A DNA stretch of 64,000 bases from Anaerolineae bacterium (lineage in GTDB: Bacteria; Chloroflexota; Anaerolineae; Aggregatilineales; Phototrophicaceae), in NCBI GenBank assembly GCA_022820125.1, contig JAJEGA010000025.1, positions 1-64,000 of the forward strand, in the 5' to 3' direction. Both the position numbers and the translations under genes were made by a program. Below are positions 1 to 8,753 of this stretch, in pieces; position 1 is the first letter of the stretch; every line of letters starts with the position of its first letter. Under the pieces are notes generated by a model, which was given only the letters and a program-made list of their open reading frames with translations, made no database searches and was not told the origin of the DNA.

Positions 1-486
1 AGGATGTCGCAAAGAGAACTGGCGCTTTCCGCTGCCGCCTGAAGTATAACGCGGAAAGATCGAAAGAGGCAAAATCAGTGAAAAAAACAGCTTTTCAATA
101 GCAATCCCTTCCAATTATCGTATAGGCTCGTTAAATAAGAGAACACAGAGGACACAGAGTTTAGGTTCTATTGACGAGTTTTCCCCTAAATCCACTGCTT
201 GAATTTGGCAGGCTTGTTGCTACCTCGTCGATAAACATCCTCTCCGCCCAATAATTATGCGACAAAATGCCGCGAAATCTCTGACCAATGGCTTTTCTCG
301 GTGCTCTCTGTGTCCTCTGTGGTTAAATTTCAGTTTAGTTTTGCTCGTCGCAGCGGATGCCAGTTTTGAAGCGATTGCCCTGAGACGGCGCCGCCAACAA
401 CTGCGCCGTCGCCGCTGGCGGTGTATGCTAGTAGTGGATTCTGGCTGACGGATGGGCGCGGATAACAAACACAAGGGAGCGTCAAC
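1..486. other. Gene-free stretch with two inverted CTCTGTG repeats
   Basis: No supportable gene. Two copies of the dispersed 'CTCTGTG' repeat lie here in opposite orientation: 140-161 (reading AACACAGAGGACACAGAG) and 298-330 (the complement, followed by GGTTAAAT). The open frame on the minus strand across 220-663 arises from the second repeat and from the antisense of the next gene. The first 42 bases stay open in one frame up to a TGA and could be the tail of a gene starting outside the window, but nothing identifies it. Confidence 0.6.
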
Positions 487-1113
487 TTGGATATTGCCTG
501 GCACGGATACAGTTGCTTTCGCATCACAGAACGCGGTCATACATCGGTGGTGACCGATCCCTTTGGCACAAAGACGGCTTTCAACAAAATGAAGCTGAGC
601 GCCGATCTCGTCACCATTAGCCATGACCGCGCGCGGCATCAGGTCGACGCCATCCGCGATCAAAAGTATGTCATCGCCGGACCGGGCGAGTACGAAGTGG
701 GCGAGCTATTCGTCACCGGGATCGCGCTGAATCGTCACGATATCGAACAGGGCATGGTGCTGGACAATGTCGCCTACTACTTCGAGTATCCCGGCGGTCT
801 TAACGTCCTGCACCTGGGCGCGCTGCGTCAATTGCCGGATCCGTCGCTATTCGAGCAGCTCGATCAAGTGAGCGTGCTGCTGCTGCCGGTTGAAGACGCC
901 CTGCTCGGCGATCAGTTGGCAGATCTGATCAGCGTCGTTGAACCGAATTATGTCGTGCCGATGCAGCCCCCGAGCTTGCGCGATGCGGAATACGCCGCAG
1001 CGGTGGACGGCTTCTTGAAGCTGATGGGCCTCAACAGCGCCGATGCGCAAGATGGGCTGCGCCTGTCCTCAACCAGCCTGCCGGAGCAAACCCAGGTCGC
1101 GATCCTGCGCTGA
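487..1113 (+). CDS. Metallo-beta-lactamase-fold protein, UlaG-like, with lost metal ligands
   Basis: A 208-residue protein of the beta-lactamase superfamily 3 / UlaG-like type, normally metal-dependent hydrolases. The family's opening 'WHGYSCFRI' is at residues 5-13 and 'TDPFGT' follows. The usual HxHxDH metal site reads HDRARH, so the second histidine is an arginine. The later positions where relatives have 'GDLGH' and 'PMHY' read 'GALRQ' and 'PMQP'. From the family I infer that it can no longer bind a normal dinuclear metal centre and may be a binding or structural protein. The start is TTG at 487, with GGGAG about 8 bases upstream; no in-frame ATG fits the conserved N-terminus. It stands alone, with 95 bases to the next gene. 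Confidence 0.75.
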   Translation: MDIAWHGYSCFRITERGHTSVVTDPFGTKTAFNKMKLSADLVTISHDRARHQVDAIRDQKYVIAGPGEYEVGELFVTGIALNRHDIEQGMVLDNVAYYFEYPGGLNVLHLGALRQLPDPSLFEQLDQVSVLLLPVEDALLGDQLADLISVVEPNYVVPMQPPSLRDAEYAAAVDGFLKLMGLNSADAQDGLRLSSTSLPEQTQVAILR

Positions 1114-1208
1114 AACCACTTTTCCAGTTGAGCGCATTCAATCCCGCTGACAAGAAATATGCGGTATATTAGGGTTACTTGGGCGATCTACCATAAGAGC
1201 GCGATCTC

Positions 1209-1526
1209 ATGCCAAACGGAAACGTCAAGATTCTCATGAACTGGGATATCAAACCCGGTTTGGATCAGGAGTACTTCGAGTTTGTCATGCGCGAGTGGGT
1301 GCCGAATACCACCAAACTCGGGCTCACGCCGATTGAAGCTTGGTACAATGTCTACGCCCGCGCGGACATTCCCCGCATCATGGCTGGCGCCATCGCCGAA
1401 GATGCCGATTCGATGCGCCAGATCATCACCAGCGCCGATTGGGCTGATCTGCAAGCCAAGCTGATGGATTACGTCGAGAATTACAGCCAGAAGATCGTGC
1501 GCGTCACTGGCGACTATCAGTTGTAG
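1209..1526 (+). CDS. Small conserved-looking protein of unknown function
   Basis: A 105-residue soluble protein. The order beta strand (VKILMNWDI), helix (DQEYFEFVMREWVP), strand, strand (IPRIMAGAIAED), helix (WADLQAKLMDYV), strand resembles a ferredoxin-like dimeric alpha/beta barrel of the monooxygenase or NIPSNAP type, but this is a fold impression and not a recognised family. No signal peptide, membrane segment or cofactor motif is visible. It is monocistronic, lying between the MBL-fold gene and a convergent LysM gene. Its frame is clean and its codon use matches the neighbours. Confidence 0.65.
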   Translation: MPNGNVKILMNWDIKPGLDQEYFEFVMREWVPNTTKLGLTPIEAWYNVYARADIPRIMAGAIAEDADSMRQIITSADWADLQAKLMDYVENYSQKIVRVTGDYQL

Positions 1527-1601
1527 ACTTCGGTCTGGCAATCACATTCGACCACGTTTAGCACGTATTGCGGATGCAATGCGTCTGTGATGGAAACAGA
1601 A

Positions 1602-1626
1602 GGGCGAGACAAGTCTCGCCCCTACA
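1602..1626. repeat. GGGGCG-type hairpin repeat
   Basis: A copy of the short palindromic family in reverse orientation, GGGCGAGAC-AA-GTCTCGCCC followed by CTACA. It lies between the converging genes ending at 1526 and 1649, where a transcript-end hairpin would be expected. Confidence 0.8.
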
Positions 1627-1648
1627 GTTGTCCGTTGTGATTCTGGCT

Positions 1649-3103
1649 TTAGCCGCCCATCGCCACCCGCAGCGAGTCGCAGGAGGGGCAGCTGCCGCCG
1701 GGACGCACGATCGCGTAGCCAGCCTGCGGATCGGCGCCCCAGTGGGTGGCGTCGACATTCCAAACGATGAACATGCGCACGTAGCCTGAGCTGCGCAGCC
1801 GATGAACCGCGCCCGCCAGCCAAGCCCCCTGCTGCGCCAGGGTAATGTTGGACGCCCAGGCGAATCCGCCCGGCAGCGGACCGATGCCTTCGCCCGTCAG
1901 ATAACCAAGCTCGGTGAAGCAGAGCGGTATGCCCGGGAAGAAGCTGTGGTAGAGCTGCATCATGCGCGGCAGATACCAGGAATAGTGCCCGGAGCTGCCG
2001 ACGGGCGCGCCGCTGGTCGCATCCGGCGGTGTGATGCCGGCGTTATAGTGGACGCCGACGCAATCCATGACGTTGGCGGCGCCAGCTGCTTGCATCTGCT
2101 GCAAGAAGCAGTCGTCATCGGCGCCCCCAGGCCCACAACCCTGGAAGAAGCCGGTTGGCGCCGGCGCGCCGCTGACGACCATCGTGCCCGGATTGGCGCT
2201 CTTGATCGCGTGATAGGCGGCTGAAAGCATCTGCGTGTAATTGTGCCCGCTGATCTGACCGGAGGGCCACTCGCGGTCGATGTTCATCTCATTCCAGACT
2301 TCAATCGCGTCGGCGCCGCCGCGCGCCAAACCAGCCAGGAAATTGGCGAAGTTTTGATAGAAACCGCCCGGATTGCCAGCGATCTGATTCTTGTCGCCGA
2401 TGACGCTCAGCAGCACCTTGAAGCCGTTGCCGTGCGCGCTGTCAATCAAATGCTGGAAGTGACCCGGCGGCTCCCCATGCCATTTGACCTGCCGCTTGAC
2501 CCAGGTCATGCGGGCGTTGCGCATATGCTGCGGATGCGCAAAGCTCAGCGCTTGGCCCCCCAACTCAAATCCGCTGACGTTTGCGGTGCTGGGCGGGGCA
2601 GGACCAGCGGGCGCAGGCGCGGCCGGCGCAGGATCGGCCGGCGCGGGCTCCGGTGGCGGCGGTGGCGGCGGTGGCGGCGCGCCCGGCACCAGCAGCACTT
2701 GACCAACGCTCAACACGTCTGGATTGCTGATGCCGTTAAGCTCCGCCAATTCAAAGTAATTGATATTGAACTTGGCGCCAATGATCGCCAACGAGTCGCC
2801 GCGCTGTACCGTGTAGGTGCCGGTTGCCGGCTGAGCCGCCGGGGCTTCAGCTGGGGCTGGCGCGGGCGCTGGAGCCGCGCCGCCGGGCGCCGGAATGATG
2901 AGCTGGTTGCCGGCATGGATGATATAGGGCTCTGACATTCCATTGGCTTGCGCGATTTCCTGCATCGTCCGGTCATATTGCTGCGCAATGCGGAACAAAT
3001 TGTCCCCTCGCTGCACAATGTGAATCTGCTGTGCCACGACCGCGGTGGCGCCCAGCGAAAGCACAACTATTGTAGACAAGAGTAATACGATTAAGCGGCG
3101 CAT
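1649..3103 (-). CDS. Secreted LysM protein with a glycoside-hydrolase-like TIM-barrel domain
   Basis: A 484-residue exported protein. Residues 1-24 are a signal peptide ending in VVAQ. Two LysM carbohydrate-binding repeats follow (about 26-70 and 97-142), each with the 'VQRGDNL/VQRGDSL' opening and 'AN/LNGIS' core, separated and followed by Pro/Ala-rich linkers. From about residue 180 to the end is a domain like clan-A glycoside hydrolases: 'IEVWNEMN' would hold the acid/base glutamate and 'LCFTELGY' the nucleophile glutamate. LysM binds peptidoglycan or chitin-like glycans, so a cell-wall-attached glycosidase is likely; the substrate cannot be told. The ATG start has AAGGAGCG just upstream. 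The gene converges on the small gene ending at 1526. Confidence 0.85.
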   Translation of the reverse strand: MRRLIVLLLSTIVVLSLGATAVVAQQIHIVQRGDNLFRIAQQYDRTMQEIAQANGMSEPYIIHAGNQLIIPAPGGAAPAPAPAPAEAPAAQPATGTYTVQRGDSLAIIGAKFNINYFELAELNGISNPDVLSVGQVLLVPGAPPPPPPPPPEPAPADPAPAAPAPAGPAPPSTANVSGFELGGQALSFAHPQHMRNARMTWVKRQVKWHGEPPGHFQHLIDSAHGNGFKVLLSVIGDKNQIAGNPGGFYQNFANFLAGLARGGADAIEVWNEMNIDREWPSGQISGHNYTQMLSAAYHAIKSANPGTMVVSGAPAPTGFFQGCGPGGADDDCFLQQMQAAGAANVMDCVGVHYNAGITPPDATSGAPVGSSGHYSWYLPRMMQLYHSFFPGIPLCFTELGYLTGEGIGPLPGGFAWASNITLAQQGAWLAGAVHRLRSSGYVRMFIVWNVDATHWGADPQAGYAIVRPGGSCPSCDSLRVAMGG

Positions 3104-3459
3104 CTTCGCTCCTTGGTTTCCTAGTCTGGTTATTGATTTGCCGTTTCGAAAAATCAGTCTAGCATGAGTTGGGCAAACACGCTGAAGCTAGCCCGCGCAT
3201 TCTGCCGCGTCCATATTCCAACCGCTCTATCGCTTGAAAATTCTTGACCCGTCACGCCGTCTGTAAGGTTTGTCCGCTACTATAAGTGATACACAGAGGC
3301 AAAATCGATACCGAATTACTGAGTAAAAGGCGTGTTCTGCGAAGGTCTCGACCACAGTTAAATCGAATGCTGTAGGGGCGTTTCGTTGAAACGCCCGCTT
3401 TCCTGGCCTTATGGTTACAAGCGTCAGCGGCGCCGCGGCAGAAAATCGAATGGGGAGAC
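3104..3459. other. Intergenic stretch with dispersed repeats
   Basis: No gene is visible in these 356 bases. A GGGGCG hairpin lies at 3371-3397 (upper stem TTTC/GAAA). The roughly 60 bases before it (3332-3392) are related to 21657-21711: both contain AAGGCG.GTTC.GCGAAG, CTCG, GACCA and AATCGAAT ahead of CTGTAGGGGCGTTT. The promoter of the LysM gene should also lie in the left part, but no convincing -35/-10 pair was found. Confidence 0.6.
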
Positions 3460-4350
3460 CTAATAACCGATATCCATGCCCGGGTCGACCAGGGGCAAAC
3501 GCGGATCCATGGCCGTCATCGTATGGCGAACCCAGGCGTAATCCGGGTCGTCGCTATGGGCGAATTCGCGCGTCGAGCCGGCCAGGAAGTTCAAGGTGTA
3601 GGTAGTGGTGCCGGGCGCGCTGACCATTGTGTAGTAGCCTTCCGGCATCAAGATGATATCGTGCTGACGCGCCGTCATCGTCACATCCGAGCGCTTGTCG
3701 GCGCTGTATACGCGTTGGTAGGCGTAACCGGTGGGCCGGTCGAACTTGTAAAAGCTGAAGCGATTAAGCTGCGCTTCCAGCACATTGCCTTTGTCGTCAG
3801 TCTTGTGCGCATCGTGTTTATGCGGTGGATAGCTCGACCAGTTCCCGCCCGGGGTGTATAGCTCGTAGACCAATAAGCGATCGGCTGCGAAGTCGCTTCC
3901 GATCAGCCGGCTCATCTGCCGCGAGCAGTTGCCGCCGCCCAGCAGCAGCAGCTCAACATCGTTTGGCGCTATCAGCTTGGGCGGGTGTTCTTGCTCCGTC
4001 GGCGCCCAGCAAGACGCGAACTCGAAATCATCGGTGATCGCTTCAATCTCGAACTCGGTCTGCGGCGGCAGGTAGAGCGCGTGAGGCATGCCGCTGAAGA
4101 CGTTGTCGCGCCGTCCGACATTTTCGAAGTCGCCGCGATTCGTTCTTATATTGCAGCGGCCGCTCAAGATCACGGCGACATACTCAAAGGCGTCGATGGC
4201 GATTTCGAAGGTGCGGCTCTTGCCTAGGCGCGCGGCGGCGAAGTTGAGCGTCTCCCAGCCGGCGCGTTTGGCATCCAGCGCGGCGAAGGCGCCCGCTCGG
4301 CCCGTATCTTCGGCGGGGATATGCAAGGTATCGGCGGTGAAACTCGCCAT
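3460..4350 (-). CDS. iolB: 5-deoxy-glucuronate isomerase (IolB family)
   Basis: A 296-residue cupin-fold protein. IolB converts 5-deoxy-D-glucuronate to 2-deoxy-5-keto-D-gluconate in myo-inositol catabolism. The family pattern is clear: two cupin halves, the metal-site stretch 'SYPPHKHD' in the second half, and the C-terminal region 'YAWVRHTM'. The length is close to the usual 270-300 residues. No other iol gene (iolC, D, E, G, J) is nearby, so the rest of the pathway must be elsewhere or the enzyme serves another sugar-acid route. ATG start at 4350; the gene lies about 100 bases downstream of the ABC ATPase gene on the same strand. Confidence 0.88.
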   Translation of the reverse strand: MASFTADTLHIPAEDTGRAGAFAALDAKRAGWETLNFAAARLGKSRTFEIAIDAFEYVAVILSGRCNIRTNRGDFENVGRRDNVFSGMPHALYLPPQTEFEIEAITDDFEFASCWAPTEQEHPPKLIAPNDVELLLLGGGNCSRQMSRLIGSDFAADRLLVYELYTPGGNWSSYPPHKHDAHKTDDKGNVLEAQLNRFSFYKFDRPTGYAYQRVYSADKRSDVTMTARQHDIILMPEGYYTMVSAPGTTTYTLNFLAGSTREFAHSDDPDYAWVRHTMTAMDPRLPLVDPGMDIGY

Positions 4351-4452
4351 GGCAGTCCTCTAGTCTTGTTAACTCTCACTCTCGCGCAAGGAGAGGGCTT
4401 GTCATTGATGCGAGCGCGTCTGATTCTTTTCGCTGCCGCCGGGCGGCTTCGA

Positions 4453-5409
<957 letters not shown>

Positions 5410-5418
5410 CGCCGCTCC

Positions 5419-7926
5419 CTAGTAATAGCGCCCCGTCTGTTCAATCCGAATCTTGCGAACGCGCGCGGCGCCAACGCCATCGTCGAATGCCAGCCGTATT
5501 CGCACGGCATTGCCTGGTCCCAGGTACGCTTTTGGATTGACGAAGTCCAATTCTTCGCCATCGCGGTAGTCGAAGTTGTCGTATTCATCGCTGTCCCAGT
5601 TGTAGAGCTGGATATCCAGCGACTGCGCGTAACCGCCGCCGCGATCCACTTCGACATGCAGGCGCGAGACCTCGTCCATCGCCAAGCCCGGCAGCGGATG
5701 AAAGAGAAACTCGACGCCCTGCTTCTCATAGAGGCTGAAGTTGTCGGCGCCGTTGTCGGTCAGCCCCATCCGATCGAGCGTCAGCCAACTGAAGTATCCT
5801 GAAGCCAAGGTGGCGCGGCGGCTCGGCAGTTCGATATCGACATCCAGCTCGATCACGTACAGGGTGGTGTCGATGGCGCTCCAGCCGGCGCCGCTAATCT
5901 CCAGGTCGCGCGCCCACTCGTCGCTCCAGCCGACCAGATACAAGCCGACCCCGCGGGCATCGGAGAGGAATTGGTCGACGGTGAAACTGGCGAGGAAGGA
6001 TTGCTCGCGCGATGCCTGCCGCTGCGCTGTCGTTTCCGCCCGCAGGAAAGCGCGCGCGCGCAGATAGCGCTCGCCCTGAATATCTTTGATGGTGATGTTG
6101 CGGCCGCTGCCGGAGAAGGGGGACAGCCCGCGCGCCTGCGACGAGACGTTCAACTCTAGCGGGTTGGGTTGGGGCGGCGGATCGGCGATGTCGCTGCGCA
6201 GCGACTCGCGGTCCAGCGTGACAATATCGCCCGGCGCGAAATCGCCTTCCAGCCGGTGCGCAAAGCCCGGACCCAGGATGACCGCATCGCGCAGCGTGAT
6301 CTCGCTCTCGTTGCTGACCACGCCTTGATAGGCGCCGATCATCCGCCCGCTCTCGAGGATGTCGAAGCTGAGCGTGAAGGACCCGGCGATGTCGGGGCGA
6401 GGGACGCGCCCACTCGCGCTGAAGTTGGCGAAGATGCCGCCATCGATCGTGAAATCGCGCGCGCTGAAAGCGGCCCCCTGCGAAATCTCGGTCGACGTCT
6501 GGATCGTATTGCTGGCGAAAATGCTGGTTGGCGCCGTCGCGCCGGCGACCGCCAGGAAGCGCCCTTCGGGCAACGCAAGCGAATAAGTGGCGCGCCGCGG
6601 CGAGAGCAAGCCGACGAATTGCTCGGTCCGCGCATCATCGCGATCGGCGTAGGACTGCACCACAGTCGTCCGGCTAACGATGATCTCGGCGCCGCGCAGG
6701 CTGAACCCGACAGTCCAGGCGATGCCGGTGAAGCAGATGATGACGATTGGTATCGTGAACCAGCCCCAGCCGTTGCGCCGCAGACGAGACAGCGCCAGAT
6801 AATTGAGGGGGCCAATCAGGAGGATATAAGCAGCGAGAAAGAGGCAGAGCGTTTGCAGCGGCGGCAGCAGATCAACGCCCGGCAGATTGGCGATCGCCTC
6901 CGCGCCCCATAAGGGTCGGGTGAAGCCCTCGCGCCAAGTCGGGTGTGGCGCTCGCGTCGCCAGCAGCTTCAGCCACAAGTCGTCCAGCTTGCCCCAGCTG
7001 GCCAGCGGCTCCAGCGTAGGATCAGCCGCCAGATAATCAACCAAACCGGTGCCGATCTCCCGGCGGAGCAGCAAGGGAAAGCCGTCTTGCTCCACCAGCG
7101 CCTCAGCATCTTCATGGGCGCTGCCGATCGCGATAATCGCGCGCTGCGACAAGCGGGATTTGTCGCCGGCGAAACGGGCGAGCGCGCTCAGGTCATCAAT
7201 TGACTGGCTGCCCTCGGGCATCAGCGGCAGCAGCCCCGACAAGGCGCCGGCTGTGTTAAGCGCCGCTGGTCCGCCGCTGACGATCAGGTGCCCGCCGCCT
7301 TCCACCCAGTGAACAAGCGCTTCCCGCTGCCCGCTGGAAAGGCTTTCGCCATCGATGTTGACCAGCATCATCATATCGAGCGAGCCCAGCGACAGGCTGT
7401 TATCCGGGATATCACGCGGCGCCCAGAGCGCTTGCTCCGCCCGGAAGCCGCCGATATGCGCGCCAGACAGGTTGGGCGGCGCGGTATTTGGTCCGGTCAC
7501 AACGGCGTAAAGTTGGTTTTGCGGGCTGAGGTCGATCAAACTGGCTTCTCGCGCTGCCCGCACGATGCCTCCGTCATCAATCAACTCAATGCGAATCTGA
7601 TCAGGGAAGGTGCGCGCCTGGATATGCAGCAGCGCCGACTTCGCCGCCGCCGACGGCAGATCGATTGGCGTGCTGAAAGCGTTGCCGACCACCGTGCCCG
7701 ATGTCTCCGGGCGGACCACCAAGCGGCCCGTCACCGATTCGCCGTTGTTCTTCAGCTCAATGCGAACCGGCGTCCACTGATCGGGGCGGAAATAAGAATC
7801 GAAGCCGACTTCGACCGACATTTCGATGACATCGCGAAAGTTGTCCTGCGCGGCGAGAGGCGGCAACTGCGCCGTCAGCAGCAGAAGTGAAGCGATGAGG
7901 ATGAGACGCGCCAACCGCCGAGCCAT
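5419..7926 (-). CDS. Large membrane-anchored extracytoplasmic protein, unknown function
   Basis: An 835-residue protein with a signal peptide (residues 4-26, ending PLAAQ) and a beta-rich extracellular part containing 'DSYFRPDQWTPVRIEL', typical of adhesion or accessory modules beside ABC-2 ATPases. Around residues 150-260 is a domain that may be glutamine-amidotransferase-like ('VNIDGESLSSGQREALVHWV'), as in proteins annotated near gliding or BatA-type systems. Two membrane helices lie near 355-420, separated by 'SRLRRNGWGWF', and a long beta-rich C-terminus follows. The domain calls come from pattern only. It is first in the operon with the ABC ATPase. Its layout recalls the VWA/BatA-like protein at 26567-28504. 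Confidence 0.72.
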   Translation of the reverse strand: MARRLARLILIASLLLLTAQLPPLAAQDNFRDVIEMSVEVGFDSYFRPDQWTPVRIELKNNGESVTGRLVVRPETSGTVVGNAFSTPIDLPSAAAKSALLHIQARTFPDQIRIELIDDGGIVRAAREASLIDLSPQNQLYAVVTGPNTAPPNLSGAHIGGFRAEQALWAPRDIPDNSLSLGSLDMMMLVNIDGESLSSGQREALVHWVEGGGHLIVSGGPAALNTAGALSGLLPLMPEGSQSIDDLSALARFAGDKSRLSQRAIIAIGSAHEDAEALVEQDGFPLLLRREIGTGLVDYLAADPTLEPLASWGKLDDLWLKLLATRAPHPTWREGFTRPLWGAEAIANLPGVDLLPPLQTLCLFLAAYILLIGPLNYLALSRLRRNGWGWFTIPIVIICFTGIAWTVGFSLRGAEIIVSRTTVVQSYADRDDARTEQFVGLLSPRRATYSLALPEGRFLAVAGATAPTSIFASNTIQTSTEISQGAAFSARDFTIDGGIFANFSASGRVPRPDIAGSFTLSFDILESGRMIGAYQGVVSNESEITLRDAVILGPGFAHRLEGDFAPGDIVTLDRESLRSDIADPPPQPNPLELNVSSQARGLSPFSGSGRNITIKDIQGERYLRARAFLRAETTAQRQASREQSFLASFTVDQFLSDARGVGLYLVGWSDEWARDLEISGAGWSAIDTTLYVIELDVDIELPSRRATLASGYFSWLTLDRMGLTDNGADNFSLYEKQGVEFLFHPLPGLAMDEVSRLHVEVDRGGGYAQSLDIQLYNWDSDEYDNFDYRDGEELDFVNPKAYLGPGNAVRIRLAFDDGVGAARVRKIRIEQTGRYY

Positions 7927-8261
7927 TAGCGATCCATGAATTTGGGCGGAAACTGCCGCCTATTGTATCATGCCGCCGCGCCTTGTCATGTGCGCAGTTC
8001 GCGCGTCCGCCCGCTCGTATCGCCGGCGGCTTATGTCGCCAGATGCCGGGGCTGCGCATTGACCCAGGTGGACGCGCGATGCGGCGGCCTTCCAGCGCAG
8101 CTTGGTTCGCTGGGTTCAATGAGTATTCACGATCACCGAAGGGCAAGTGCTAAGCATTGATGGGAAGACAGCTCGGCGCAGCCATGACAAAGCCATTGGG
8201 ATAGGGGCGCTTCACCTGGTGAGCGCTTGGGCAAGTCTCCGGAGGAAAATCCGGGCTGAAG
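7927..8261. other. Gene-free stretch with a transposase relic
   Basis: No intact gene lies between the start of the membrane-protein gene (7926) and the end of the PIN-like gene (8262). The right half (8069-8236) is the ISAs1-type relic described separately. The left half should hold the promoter of the leftward operon, but no clear hexamers were found. Confidence 0.6.
8069..8236 (+). pseudogene. Decayed ISAs1-family transposase fragment
   Basis: In one frame this reads WTRDAAAFQRSLVRWVQ, a TGA stop at 8120, then VFTITEGQVLSIDGKTARR, followed by SHDKAIGIGALHLVSAWAS. 'DGKT.RRSHD' and 'ALHLVSAW' are hallmarks of the DDE domain of ISAs1-type transposases, and the part before the stop fits the preceding 'AF...RWV' region. 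About 55 of some 370 residues remain, broken by stops on both sides. No inverted repeats or second end could be found. It lies 25 bases beyond the end of the PIN-like gene of module A. Confidence 0.8.
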
Positions 8262-8753
8262 TTAGCCTTCGGCCAGCAATTGAGCAATGTAATCGGGGCA
8301 GAGTTCGTGGATTGTTAAACCAAGCGATTCTAAATGGTCTCGTTCTTTCTCCCAATCTGTGTCAGCCGCATTATAAACCGGCGCATAGGGAAAACACGAC
8401 ATTGCCAACGCGATCCATTTCCGATCTGCGGGATCGTGAAAGGAAGCAGGTTCTGGCAAAATCGCGTAGCCCGACTTGTCAAACTGTATTTCCACAGCTT
8501 CAAAGCGCTCCCAGATATGTGTGTACAGCTCGTAGAGATTGGAACCAGGGAAGCGACCTTTCGAAATATGTGTCATGTACTCGTCGAACACTTTGGAATC
8601 GGTGTCTACTAGGAGTCTTAAATCTCCCTCGAGAAAGTCTTGAGTCCAATCAATGCAGGCTTCAATACAGTCGGCCTCTTCGACTGTTTCGACATCAGTG
8701 GCAAGTTTTCCCGCGTTAACCCAGACGTTCGTGTCGACTACGATGTTATCCAC
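8262..8753 (-). CDS. PIN-like nuclease of module A
   Basis: A 163-residue protein with the acidic pattern of PIN-fold ribonucleases: D7 in 'VVDTNV', D50/E58 in 'VDTDSKVFDEY', D110 in 'DPADRKWIALA' and D131 in 'YNAADTDW'. It aligns along its length with the 178-residue product at 32175-32711 (DTNV; VD.D......EY; DP.D.KW.ALA; NAAD; HLES.G). I chose the GTG start at 8753, giving the N-terminus MDNIVVDTNV. It overlaps the end of the upstream ATPase gene by 8 bases, which suggests translational coupling. Longer in-frame starts run deep into the ATPase gene and are not credible. No antitoxin-like small gene is present, so the ATPase is the likely partner or controller. Confidence 0.8.
   Translation of the reverse strand: MDNIVVDTNVWVNAGKLATDVETVEEADCIEACIDWTQDFLEGDLRLLVDTDSKVFDEYMTHISKGRFPGSNLYELYTHIWERFEAVEIQFDKSGYAILPEPASFHDPADRKWIALAMSCFPYAPVYNAADTDWEKERDHLESLGLTIHELCPDYIAQLLAEG

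Noticed and set aside
220-663. 147-residue open frame on the minus strand containing HRGHREHRE
   Set aside because: It arises from the CTCTGTG repeat and the antisense of the MBL-fold gene; this peptide is a known artefact of the repeat.
2243-2935. 230-residue open frame on the plus strand
   Set aside because: It is antisense to the LysM/glycosidase gene, whose domains and signal peptide are unmistakable. Its Arg-rich low-complexity product comes from the complement of Pro/Ala-rich linkers.
4352-4452. CTCTCACTCTCGCGCAAGGAGAGG tract as a regulatory site
   Set aside because: It resembles a common dispersed repeat tract (also near 33771) and shows no promoter or terminator pattern.
8147-8719. 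190-residue plus-strand frame starting in the ISAs1 relic
   Set aside because: Only the first 30 residues are transposase-like; the rest is antisense of the PIN-like gene.
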